Shown here: piece by piece, positions 31,718 to 39,479 of the stretch | Layout: every line of letters begins with the position of its first letter | Numbering within the stretch: the first letter of the stretch is position 1 | Source: an uncultured Collinsella sp. | GTDB lineage: Bacteria; Actinomycetota; Coriobacteriia; Coriobacteriales; Coriobacteriaceae | Length of the DNA: 64,000 bases | Direction of reading: 5' to 3' | NCBI GenBank assembly: GCA_958413895.1 | Contig: CATYVQ010000003.1 | Coordinates: 1-64,000 of the forward strand | Program-made: the position numbers and the translations under genes | The notes under the pieces: generated by a model | The model's database searches: none | Told to the model about the DNA's origin: nothing | The model's input: only the letters and a program-made list of their open reading frames with translations

Positions 31718-32510
31718 AGCTCAGCAGCATGCGGTCGTTGGCGAGCTCGCCGCCCGAGACCTCCTCGAACTTCTGCAGCAGGTCGGCTACGGTGAGCGAC
31801 TTCTTCTCATCGCCCGCCACGTCGTAGATCACATGGCCCTCGTGCATCATGATCAGACGGTTGCCCAGACGGATGGCGTCGTTCATGTTGTGCGTGACCA
31901 TGAGCGTGGTCAGGTGGTTCTCGTCGACGATCTCCTCGGTCAGGTTGAGCACCTTAGAGGCCGTCTTGGGGTCGAGGGCCGCGGTGTGCTCGTCGAGCAG
32001 CAGCAGGCGCGGCCTGGTGAGCGTGGCCATCAGCAGGGTGAGTGCCTGGCGCTGGCCGCCCGAGAGCAGGCCGACCTTGGCGTTGAGACGCGTGTCCAGA
32101 CCAAGGTCCAGGCGCTTGAGCAATTCAACGTACTCATCTTTCTCGGCCTTGGTGACGCCCCACGAAAGGCCGCGACGCTGGCCGCGACGCTTGGCGAGGG
32201 CCAGGTTCTCGGCGATCTGCATGTCGGCAGCGGTACCGCGCATGGGGTCCTGAAACACGCGGCCCAGGTACTTGGCGCGCTGCGACTCGCTCAGGCGCGA
32301 GATGTCGGTGCCGTCGAGCTCGATAACGCCCGAATCGAGCGGGTACACGCCGGCGATCATGTTGAGCAGCGTGGACTTGCCGGCGCCGTTGCCGCCGATC
32401 ACGGTTACAAAGTCGCCGTCATTCAGGGTGAGGTCGACGCCGGTGAGCGCGCGCTTCTCGGTGACGGTGCCCTTGTTAAAGGTCTTCTTGACGTGCGAGA
32501 GCTTAAGCAT
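31716..32510 (-). CDS. ABC transporter ATP-binding protein, TrpY-like
   Basis: A 264-residue ATPase with Walker A GGNGAGKST (near residue 38), signature LLSGGQRQALTLL (a variant of LSGGQ), Walker B LLLLDEHTAALD and switch THNM. It belongs to the set that pairs with DUF534/TrpX binding proteins for small-solute import. ATG 32510 lies inside the last codons of the permease gene (8-bp overlap). A start 9 bp upstream (MRQ) is also possible. Confidence 0.87.
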   Translation of the reverse strand: MLKLSHVKKTFNKGTVTEKRALTGVDLTLNDGDFVTVIGGNGAGKSTLLNMIAGVYPLDSGVIELDGTDISRLSESQRAKYLGRVFQDPMRGTAADMQIAENLALAKRRGQRRGLSWGVTKAEKDEYVELLKRLDLGLDTRLNAKVGLLSGGQRQALTLLMATLTRPRLLLLDEHTAALDPKTASKVLNLTEEIVDENHLTTLMVTHNMNDAIRLGNRLIMMHEGHVIYDVAGDEKKSLTVADLLQKFEEVSGGELANDRMLLS

Positions 32511-33426
32511 CTGCCTCATCCCCCTTCGTGTAGGAGCTGCGGAGCTTATAGCGCTCCCAAACCACGGGCACGCACAGGGCCACAGCGACAATTACGGCGG
32601 AGAGCAGCTTCATGTCGTTGGCGTCCATGCCCAACTGCAGCACGATGGCGCGGATAAGGAAGTACACCACGGAGCCAAAGACGGCGGAGGCAAGACGGAC
32701 GCTAAACTGCGTGAGGCCGCCGGGCAGCAGACGGCCGAGCACCTCACCGATAACAATGGCGGCAAGACCGATAACGATGGCACCGGTGCCCATACCAATG
32801 TCGGCATACTTTTGGCTCTGGCAGATGAGCGCGCCCGAAAGGCCGATGAGGGCGTTGGAGAGCACGAGGGCGATCATCTTGGTGGAGTTGGTGTTGACGC
32901 CCAGAGCGCGGATCATGTACTCGTTGTTGCCGGTGGCGCGCAGCGCCGAGCCGATCTCGGTGCCAAAGAACCAATACAGGATGGCAACGATAGCCACGGC
33001 GAGCAGGATGCCCAAGATGATGGCAACGGTGGACTGCGGCAGACCGGTCATATTGCTGACGGCCGAGAACACGGTGCCCTTGGCAAGAATGGGCGTATTG
33101 GACTTGCCCATGATGCGCAGGTTGATGGACCACAGGCTGATCTGGGTGAGGATTCCGGCGAGGATCGCGGGAATCTCGAAGACGGTGGTCAAAATACCCG
33201 TGACGGCACCCGCGATGGCGCCGGCGCACATACCGGCCAGCACGGCGAGCAGCGGGTCGACGTTGTTATTGACGATGAGCACAGCGCAGACGCAGCCGCC
33301 GAGGGCAAAGCTGCCGTCGCAGGTCATATCGGGAATGTCGAGCAGGCGGAACGTGATAAACACGCCAAGCACCATAATGCCCCAGAGGACGCCCTGCGAA
33401 ACAGCGCCCTGCAATGCAATGAGCAT
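32503..33426 (-). CDS. ABC transporter permease, TrpZ-like
   Basis: A 307-residue permease of the branched-chain amino acid/ribose-type (BPD_transp_2) family, with about eight to ten hydrophobic spans and the conserved family segment GSALRATGNNEYMIRALGVN (EAA-like cytosolic loop). It is the second gene of a binding protein-permease-ATPase operon. The 3' end overlaps the ATPase gene by 8 bp. Confidence 0.88.
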   Translation of the reverse strand: MLIALQGAVSQGVLWGIMVLGVFITFRLLDIPDMTCDGSFALGGCVCAVLIVNNNVDPLLAVLAGMCAGAIAGAVTGILTTVFEIPAILAGILTQISLWSINLRIMGKSNTPILAKGTVFSAVSNMTGLPQSTVAIILGILLAVAIVAILYWFFGTEIGSALRATGNNEYMIRALGVNTNSTKMIALVLSNALIGLSGALICQSQKYADIGMGTGAIVIGLAAIVIGEVLGRLLPGGLTQFSVRLASAVFGSVVYFLIRAIVLQLGMDANDMKLLSAVIVAVALCVPVVWERYKLRSSYTKGDEADA

Positions 33427-33527
33427 GCTTCATACCTCCTAGGATAGGGTGGACACGTGATTCACCATAATAGCGGTAACAATGCATAGAAGAGCTGCGG
33501 ACAGACGTTTTGTTTTACCTGAAACAA

Positions 33528-33565
33528 GCAGGGCGGACGCCGGTCTACAGCGCCCGCCCCTGTGG
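33528..33565 (-). terminator. Hairpin between the binding-protein gene and the permease
   Basis: GGGCGGACGC (33531-33540) pairs with GCGCCCGCCC (33550-33559) with one mismatch; on the minus strand TGCTTGTTTC follows. It could make the binding protein more abundant than the membrane components by partial termination. The 203-bp spacer has no gene. Confidence 0.55.
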
Positions 33566-33629
33566 CTCAGATATTGAATAACGCGCCTAAAGCGCGAGCA
33601 CGGGCTCTAGGCGCATGCCGCGTATGGCA

Positions 33630-34610
33630 TTACGCGTCCAGAGCGGAAAGGTCGATGCCCAGGGCCTCGGCCATTTCGTCGTTCTTGACGACGACCAGGT
33701 CCTTGCTCGAGAGGTGCTTGATCGGCATGTCTTCGGGCTTGGCCTCGCCCTTCAGGATCTTAACGGCCATCTCGCCCGCGGCGTAGCCCAGGTCCTCATA
33801 GTTGATGGAGAGGGTGAACAGGCCGCCGGCCATGCACATACCCTCCTCGCCAGTCACGAAGGGAAGCTTGTTCTCCTTGCAGATCTGGCCCACCTGCGAG
33901 GCGCCCGCGGCGATGGTGTTGTCGGTGGGGGAGTACAGCGCGTCGACCTTGCCCACGGCAGACTCGACGACGGACTGAATCTCGTTGGAGCTCGAGACGG
34001 TGAAGTCAGTGTACTCGAGTCCCAGCTTGTCGAGCTCCTTCTTGGCGGCCTTGATCTGGACGTCGGAGTTGGACTCGGCGGTGCAGTAGAGCAGGCCGAC
34101 CTTTTTAACGTCGGGCAGGACCTTCTGCATCATCTCGAGCTGCTCGGCGACCGGGGTGAGGTCGGAAGCGCCCGTGACGTTGGTGCCGGGCTTGTCGTTG
34201 TCCTGGACCAGGCCGGAGGCGGCGTAGTCGGTGATGGCGCAGCCCACGATGGGGATATCGGCCGTGGCGCCGGCGGCAGCCTGCGCGGCGGGCGTGGCGA
34301 TGGCATAAATCAGGTTGACGTTGTCACCCACAAACTTGTCGGCAATGGACTTACACGTGGACTGGTCGTTCTGGGCGTTCTTCTGGTCGATCTTGACCTT
34401 AAGGCCGCTCTTCTTGATGGCCTTGACAAAGCCGTCGTTGGCGGCATCGAGTGCGGAGTGCTCGGTGAGCTGCAGAACGCCGATGGTGTAGTCGGAACCG
34501 GCGGCAGCAGAGCCGGAACCAGAGTTGCCGCCGCATCCGGCGAGCGGGGCGAGCGCGAGCAGGCCGGCGGAGACCAGAAGGCTCCTGCGGCTGATGGTGA
34601 TGTCCTTCAT
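33630..34610 (-). CDS. ABC transporter substrate-binding lipoprotein, TrpX/DUF534-like
   Basis: A 326-residue periplasmic-type binding protein anchored by lipid. The N-terminus has SRRSLLVSAGLLALAPLAGC, a lipobox (LAGC) near residue 23 that also contains a twin-arginine-like SRR motif. The mature part is the two-lobed fold of the YtrX/TrpX family (IGVLQLTEHSALDAANDG). Some TrpX relatives import tryptophan, but I see no T-box or trp leader upstream, so the substrate is open. ATG 34610 follows GGGGGTAATGAT. Confidence 0.87.
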   Translation of the reverse strand: MKDITISRRSLLVSAGLLALAPLAGCGGNSGSGSAAAGSDYTIGVLQLTEHSALDAANDGFVKAIKKSGLKVKIDQKNAQNDQSTCKSIADKFVGDNVNLIYAIATPAAQAAAGATADIPIVGCAITDYAASGLVQDNDKPGTNVTGASDLTPVAEQLEMMQKVLPDVKKVGLLYCTAESNSDVQIKAAKKELDKLGLEYTDFTVSSSNEIQSVVESAVGKVDALYSPTDNTIAAGASQVGQICKENKLPFVTGEEGMCMAGGLFTLSINYEDLGYAAGEMAVKILKGEAKPEDMPIKHLSSKDLVVVKNDEMAEALGIDLSALDA

Positions 34611-34770
34611 ATCATTACCCCCAGTATAAAAATGGCTGGAAACACTGCACTGGGACAAAGTGCAAGTGGAACTATAGTAGCGCTGATGTCCATTTTTACA
34701 ACAGCCTGGCGGGTTTTTTAATACAGAATCGGATGGGCGGTACGGGTAGTCGAATGGGCGGCGGAGGGTC

Positions 34771-35562
34771 TTATGCGGCGGAGGAGGCGTCGTCCTCCTC
34801 CTCGTCGAGGGCGGCGAAGAGCTTCTTGCCGTCGAGGAGACGTGTGGTGACGTTTCTCATGCGGCCAATCTCTACGGTGCGCAGCGTGTCATCGGCACCT
34901 CGGGCGTCATAGACCGTTCCCAGCAAATACGAGATGCCATCGCGCTGCCTGATGGCAAAGGGGCGGAGTGTCATCCGTGCTACTTCGGTTTCGCCACGTG
35001 CCGTGACGCTCGAAATATCAAAACTCACCGTGGTTCCGTGGTCGATGGCCTGCTCGACGAGCTCGCACGTGTCGATGCGCTTGATGGGCGTGCGTGTTGC
35101 CTTGGTAGCCTTGCTGCCTGCGCTTGGAACGGGTTCGGGTGTATCGAGGTAGCCGCGAACGTCGGCACTCGCCATGGCAACTAAGTGCTGCGCCATGCTC
35201 TCGCGGATAGCGATAGGCGTGGAGCGGTTGCGCATGACCATACCGTGGAGCCGGATGATCTCTTCGTCGGTGAGCGGACGGGTAAGAAGTTTGTAGCCCA
35301 CGCCGCGTTTGTACTCAATTTCGTATCCGGCATGGCGAAGCGCGGAGATGGCGGTGTAGATGCTGCGCCGCGCCGCCGAGATGGGCATGCGGGCGGGGTC
35401 GTCGGGATGGGCGAGGCGCCGAATCAACTCATCGGAAAGCATGGCCTTGTCCTCGCCGGTGTTTTCGCTTAATAGTTGTAGGATGCGAACGGCGCGATAG
35501 GCTGCCATCGAGGCGGCGCCCCTCGTCGTGGTGTCGTAGGTTTCAACAGCGGCTTCGGTCAT
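34771..35562 (-). CDS. WYL-like HTH transcriptional regulator
   Basis: A 263-residue protein with an N-terminal winged helix (residues about 15-90, ISAARRSIYTAISALRHAGY) and a C-terminal region resembling a shortened WYL sensor domain (FAIRQRDGISYLLGTVYDA). The final residues are acidic. It reads away from the ABC transporter by a 160-bp gap and could control it, though nothing links them directly. ATG 35562 was chosen; a GTG 9 bp upstream sits too close to AAGGA. Confidence 0.65.
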   Translation of the reverse strand: MTEAAVETYDTTTRGAASMAAYRAVRILQLLSENTGEDKAMLSDELIRRLAHPDDPARMPISAARRSIYTAISALRHAGYEIEYKRGVGYKLLTRPLTDEEIIRLHGMVMRNRSTPIAIRESMAQHLVAMASADVRGYLDTPEPVPSAGSKATKATRTPIKRIDTCELVEQAIDHGTTVSFDISSVTARGETEVARMTLRPFAIRQRDGISYLLGTVYDARGADDTLRTVEIGRMRNVTTRLLDGKKLFAALDEEEDDASSAA

Positions 35563-35679
35563 CGTGCCCACGTCCTTTCCGTTTTGGGTGGCGACGGTAT
35601 GGAGCCTAGGACGCGGGGCTTTCCCAGGGGCGCAGGGCGCTCTGGGCGGTCGGTAGTCGTCGGCAAACGGCGAGTCGAG

Positions 35680-35742
35680 TTTTCAACAGCCCTGCTCAAC
35701 TGACCAAAAACTTGCCAAAAGCTTGACGGATGCTGTTGAAAA
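35680..35742. other. Inverted repeat TTTTCAACAGC upstream of the WYL gene
   Basis: TTTTCAACAGC (35680-35690) and GCTGTTGAAAA (35732-35742) are perfect 11-bp arms 41 nt apart. TTTCAACAGC occurs again at 35541-35550 inside the WYL coding start. It may be a binding site for that regulator or part of the asnS terminator region. Confidence 0.35.
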
Positions 35743-35774
35743 AAGCGTCTCTCGACCGATGTCGAGAGACGCTT
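35737..35774 (-). terminator. asnS terminator
   Basis: AAGCGTCTCTCGAC (35743-35756) pairs perfectly with GTCGAGAGACGCTT (35761-35774); on the minus strand it is followed by TTTTTT. Confidence 0.9.
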
Positions 35775-35820
35775 ATGCGATGAGCGTTGGCGTGTGGCGA
35801 CGCGAGCTAGCGTCCGACGA

Positions 35821-37224
35821 TTAGAAGTCGGCGTTGCCCACGGTGCGCGGGTGCGGCAGGACGTCGCGGATGTTGCCCACGCCGGTCAGATACATGACCA
35901 AGCGCTCGAAGCCCAGACCGTAGCCGGCGTGCTTGCAGGAACCGTAGCGGCGCAGGTCAAGGTAGTACTTGTACTGCTCGGGATTCATGCCCAGATCCTT
36001 GATGCGGGCCTCGAGCAGATCCAGGCGCTCCTCGCGCTGGGAGCCGCCGATAATCTCGCCGATACCGGGAACCAGGCAGTCGGCGGCGGCGACGGTCTTG
36101 CCGTCCTCGTTCATGCGCATGTAGAACGCCTTGATCTCGGCCGGGTAGTCGGTCACGAAGGTCGGGCGCTTAAAGTGCTCCTCCGTCAGGAAGCGCTCGT
36201 GCTCGGTCTGCAGGTCGATGCCCCAGCTGACGGGGTAATCAAACTGGTGGCCAGCAGCGACTGCCTGTTCCAGGATCTCGACGGCCTCGGTGTAGGTAAC
36301 GCGGGCAAAGTCGGAGTTGGCGACATGGTCCAGGCGCTCGAGCAGACCCTTGTCCACAAACTTGTTGAGCATATTGAGCTCGTCGGGGCAGGTTGCCATG
36401 ACGTCCTTAAGGACGTACTTGAGCATGGCCTCGGCGTTATCCATGTAGTCGTTAAGGTCGGCAAAGGCCATCTCGGGCTCGATCATCCAAAACTCGGCGG
36501 CGTGGCGCGTGGTGTTGGAGTTCTCGGCACGGAAGGTGGGGCCAAAGGTGTACACGTCGCCAAAGGCCATGGCGAAGTTCTCGGCATTGAGCTGGCCGGA
36601 CACGGTGAGGCTCGCATGCTTGCCAAAGAAGTCCTGGCTCCAGTCGACCTCGCCGGACTCGGTGAGGGGCGGATTTTTGGGGTCGAGCGTGGTCACGCGG
36701 AACATCTCGCCGGCGCCCTCGCAGTCGCTCGTGGTGATAATGGGGGTGTTGACGTAGACAAAGCCCTGCTCCTGGAAGAAGCGGTGGATGGCGGCAGCCG
36801 CGACAGAGCGGATGCGGAACACGGCGCGGAACAGGTTGGTGCGCGGACGCAGGTGCTGCTGGGTGCGCAGGAACTCGACGGTTGCGCGCTTCTTCTGCAG
36901 CGGGTAATCCGGGGCGCTGACGCCCTCGACCTCGATGGAGGTGGCAGAAAGCTCGAAAGGCTGGGGCGCATCGGGGGTCAGCTTGACGGTGCCGGTGCAA
37001 ATGAGTGCGGCCGAGACGTTTTGATGGGCGATCTCGTCGTAGTTGTCGAGTGCCTCGCGGTTCATGACGACCTGCAGGTCGCGGAAGCAGCTGCCGTCGT
37101 TGAGCGTAACAAAGCCAAAGTTCTTCATGTCGCGGACGGACTTAACCCAGCCGGCGACGGTGACAGTCTGGCCGCCGAGCGACTCGGCATCGGCATAGAG
37201 CTGCGCGATTTTGGTGCGGTTCAC
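35821..37224 (-). CDS. asnS: Asparaginyl-tRNA synthetase
   Basis: A 467-residue class IIb synthetase with an N-terminal OB anticodon-binding domain (VAGWVKSVRDMKNFGFVTLNDG) and the catalytic core: motif 1 near the middle, motif 2 FRAENSNTTRHAAEFWMIEPE, and motif 3 GLGFERLVMYLTG. I place the start at GTG 37224 (MNRTKIAQLY), preceded by GGGAGG. ATG codons 12 and 36 bp upstream lack a ribosome binding site and add residues that homologues lack. It is monocistronic; no T-box was found upstream. Confidence 0.92.
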   Translation of the reverse strand: MNRTKIAQLYADAESLGGQTVTVAGWVKSVRDMKNFGFVTLNDGSCFRDLQVVMNREALDNYDEIAHQNVSAALICTGTVKLTPDAPQPFELSATSIEVEGVSAPDYPLQKKRATVEFLRTQQHLRPRTNLFRAVFRIRSVAAAAIHRFFQEQGFVYVNTPIITTSDCEGAGEMFRVTTLDPKNPPLTESGEVDWSQDFFGKHASLTVSGQLNAENFAMAFGDVYTFGPTFRAENSNTTRHAAEFWMIEPEMAFADLNDYMDNAEAMLKYVLKDVMATCPDELNMLNKFVDKGLLERLDHVANSDFARVTYTEAVEILEQAVAAGHQFDYPVSWGIDLQTEHERFLTEEHFKRPTFVTDYPAEIKAFYMRMNEDGKTVAAADCLVPGIGEIIGGSQREERLDLLEARIKDLGMNPEQYKYYLDLRRYGSCKHAGYGLGFERLVMYLTGVGNIRDVLPHPRTVGNADF

Positions 37225-37332
37225 GTATCCTCCCATAACGGTTGAATGATAGTTATCCATACAGTTCGGTATTCTAGCAGCTCGGCTCATTTGGGCTATA
37301 CAGATAAGGCATTGGCGAGATGGTTTTTCAAA

Positions 37333-37368
37333 CGAAAAGTGCCCGCGGCCAAATGGTCGCGGGCACTT
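37333..37368 (-). terminator. Terminator of the PTS IIA gene
   Basis: AAGTGCCCGCGGCC (37337-37350) and GGTCGCGGGCACTT (37355-37368) pair with one mismatch; on the minus strand TTTTCGTTT follows. Confidence 0.85.
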
Positions 37369-37405
37369 GACGAGGTGCCTTTTGGCTGTGTGGCGCGGGG
37401 CCTGG

Positions 37406-37969
37406 CTACTTGGTCTTGGCTACCAGCAGCGGGTCGCCAAGCTTGACGAGCGGGTTGCCGCCGATAAGCGTTCCAGACTCGCCGACATGGTCGATGCTCT
37501 TAAGACGATCGAGCTCGGAGACGATGACGGTCACGATGTCCTCGTGACCAGCGGCCTTAATGGCCTCGCGATCGAAGCTGATGAGCGGCTGGCCTGCCTT
37601 GACCACATCGCCCATCTCGACAAAGCGGGCAAAACCCTTGCCGTTCATTTCCACGGTGCCCAGGCCGACATGGATAAACACGCGAAGACCGTCCTCGGTG
37701 ATCATGCCAATGGAGTGGTTGGTGACAGTGGTGGCGCCTATGCGGCCGTTGGCGGGCGCATAGATGGTGCCGGTAATGGGCTCGATGCCATAGCCCTGGC
37801 CAAGCATGCCCGAGGCGATCGTCTCGTCGGGAACCTCGTCCAGGTTGACGAGCACGCCGTTGACGGGGGCGTAGATGACGCCTTCGCGGGTAGCGAAGCT
37901 TGCTGCGGGCGGAACGGACGCCTCGCCGGTCGAGGTGAAGGTGGACTTAAGCGAATCGAGCAGACCCAT
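37406..37969 (-). CDS. Stand-alone glucose-type PTS enzyme IIA component
   Basis: A 187-residue Crr-like IIA protein. The phospho-acceptor His is in VFIHVGLGTVEMNG, and the accessory His in TVTNHSIGMIT. It accepts phosphate from HPr and passes it to a IIB domain, which is not encoded nearby, so it probably serves several permeases or regulation. The N-terminal 40 residues extend beyond the domain. ATG 37969 follows TTGGAGG. Confidence 0.9.
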   Translation of the reverse strand: MGLLDSLKSTFTSTGEASVPPAASFATREGVIYAPVNGVLVNLDEVPDETIASGMLGQGYGIEPITGTIYAPANGRIGATTVTNHSIGMITEDGLRVFIHVGLGTVEMNGKGFARFVEMGDVVKAGQPLISFDREAIKAAGHEDIVTVIVSELDRLKSIDHVGESGTLIGGNPLVKLGDPLLVAKTK

Positions 37970-38212
37970 AGTTGCCTCCAACTTAAATAGGCGCATATCG
38001 CGCGTTTGGTTTGCCGGAAACATTTCACATGTGTTTCGCGGCTTGGTCAACGCCCCTATTCTACGCTGCTCAAAGATACCTCTGAACTGGGATTATGTGA
38101 TATATCAGTTGAAGGGAAACTTATTGCCGGAGTGTTTCTGCGCCACGGGTTTAAGTGGGGTACGCTTGAAGGCGAAAAACAAGGGCGCATAATTTGCGCG
38201 AAGGGAGCACAT

Positions 38213-39115
38213 ATGATTGTCGAGAATCATGCGCTGTGGGGCGAGGAGCCGACCGAGGATTATCCGGCGACGTTTACGTATTTGGGTGCCGAGCCGCTGC
38301 CCGACAAGCCCAATGGCCGCCGCCCCGCGGTGATCATCTGCGGCGGAGGCGGGTTTACGCATATCGCTCCGCACGAGCAGGACCCGGTGGCGTTTGCGTT
38401 TTTGGATCACGGTTACCAGACCTTTGTGCTCAACTATGTCACGAGTTCTACGGGTGACGTGAGCTTTCCGCACCCCCAGGCAGACCTTGCCAAGATGGTC
38501 GCCACGGTGCGCGCCAACGCCGACGAGTGGCATGTCGATCCTAAGCGCGTGTGCGTCGTGGGATTCTCGGCGGGCGGCATGATCTGCGCCTCGCTGGCAA
38601 CGCAGTGGAAGACCGGCCCCTTCGCGGCACTTGCCGGGGCGCGTCCGGACGACATTCGTCCCGATGCCTTGGTGCTGGGTTATCCATTGCTCGACTTTGC
38701 CTATGTGCGCGACATGCAGACGCGCGATCCGCGCATTGACTTGCGTGTGCCCAAGACGGGCGGCAAGACGGGGCGCGATCTGCTCAACGACTACCTGTCG
38801 ATGGTGACGGGCGGCGAGGCAACTGACGAGCATCTGGCCGACATCTGCCCCACCACGCATGTTTCGCGTCAGATGCCACCGACTTTTGTGTGGGGCGTGT
38901 CCGACGACAAGACGGCGCCGATCGCGCAGGTCTACCCGTTTGCGCAGCGCATGGCCGAGGAGGGCGTCGCTTGCGAGATGCACGTCTTTGACCAGGGCGG
39001 TCACGGCCTTTCGCTCGGCAACGCCAACACCGCGGTCGACAACGAGGACAAGCAGGTGGCGGTCCGCCCCTGGATTCGCCTAGCCTTCCGCTTTCTGGAG
39101 CGCCACGGGTTTTAG
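38213..39115 (+). CDS. Alpha/beta hydrolase (esterase/acetylxylan-esterase-like)
   Basis: A 300-residue hydrolase of the BD-FAE/dienelactone-like group. The nucleophile elbow is GFSAGG (Ser near residue 119), the acid is in WGVSDDKTAP, and the His in DQGGHGLS. There is no signal peptide, so it acts in the cytoplasm on small esters. ATG 38213 (MIVENHALWG) follows GAAGGGAG; the longer in-frame sequence upstream lacks such a site. The 243-bp gap before it, shared with the divergent PTS gene, holds both promoters but no clear element. Confidence 0.83.
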   Translation: MIVENHALWGEEPTEDYPATFTYLGAEPLPDKPNGRRPAVIICGGGGFTHIAPHEQDPVAFAFLDHGYQTFVLNYVTSSTGDVSFPHPQADLAKMVATVRANADEWHVDPKRVCVVGFSAGGMICASLATQWKTGPFAALAGARPDDIRPDALVLGYPLLDFAYVRDMQTRDPRIDLRVPKTGGKTGRDLLNDYLSMVTGGEATDEHLADICPTTHVSRQMPPTFVWGVSDDKTAPIAQVYPFAQRMAEEGVACEMHVFDQGGHGLSLGNANTAVDNEDKQVAVRPWIRLAFRFLERHGF

Positions 39116-39143
39116 TTACGGCGTTTTACCAAACGCCGTAACT
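39114..39143. other. Hairpin at the end of the hydrolase gene
   Basis: AGTTACGGCGTTT (39114-39126) and AAACGCCGTAACT (39131-39143) are perfect 13-bp arms with a 4-nt loop. It begins inside the TAG stop codon (39113-39115). No strong T-run follows, so termination would be weak. Confidence 0.55.
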
Positions 39144-39155
39144 ACTTGACGCTGC

Positions 39156-39254
39156 AAGCCCGCCGGGGCGGCAATCTGCCTTTCAACTTCGGCGGCATGA
39201 CCAGAAGGTCAATGCCGCCTCGTTTCAGGGCACCTTGCTCGCCCTGGCGGGCTT
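39156..39254. repeat. 99-bp concentric long hairpin upstream of feoAB
   Basis: Outer arms AAGCCCGCC (39156-39164) and GGCGGGCTT (39246-39254) continue inward with mismatches to an inner near-perfect stem, GGCGGCATGACC (39191-39202) with GGTCAATGCCGCC (39207-39219). Both share the centre 39205. Same architecture as the hairpin at 19214-19315. Confidence 0.6.
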
Positions 39255-39298
39255 TCGCTGTTCGCGCCAAAACATCGGCGTTGCCATGGCCCAGATGC

Positions 39299-39345
39299 GG
39301 CACTTGGGGACGTTCCTTTTGTGCCGGCACTTGGGGACGGTCCTT
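39299..39345. repeat. Direct/inverted repeat with CACTTGGGGACG units
   Basis: GGCACTTGGGGACG occurs twice (from 39299 and from 39325), each followed by TTCCTT or GTCCTT. CGGCAC and GTGCCG also pair across 39298-39325. The GGGGAC core relates it loosely to the CTGTCCC repeats. Confidence 0.45.
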
Positions 39346-39397
39346 GCAGCAATCTGTCGATTGAACGTCGTTGTGCGTTCGCGCTATCATGCATGGT

Positions 39398-39437
39398 TAC
39401 AATTGGTTAGCCGTGGCAAACGGTTAGCCAAGGTAAA
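39398..39437 (+). promoter_or_regulatory. feoAB promoter with two putative DtxR-type metal boxes
   Basis: TACAAT (39398-39403) is a near-consensus -10. Two sites matching TTAGCCNNGGYAAA follow at 39407-39420 and 39424-39437, 17 bp apart; the first has dyad TT-GCC--GGC-AA. This placement over the transcription start fits an iron- or manganese-responsive DtxR/IdeR/MntR repressor. The repressor gene is not in the window. Confidence 0.5.
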
Positions 39438-39479
39438 CTAAATGCAACGCCCTGTGGGCGTCGGGGGAGGAGCACGGAC

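Noticed and set aside
34611..34770. A T-box or trp leader upstream of the TrpX-like gene
   Set aside because: No Specifier/T-box sequence or Trp-rich leader peptide found; only a possible -10 (TATAGT on the minus strand) is visible.
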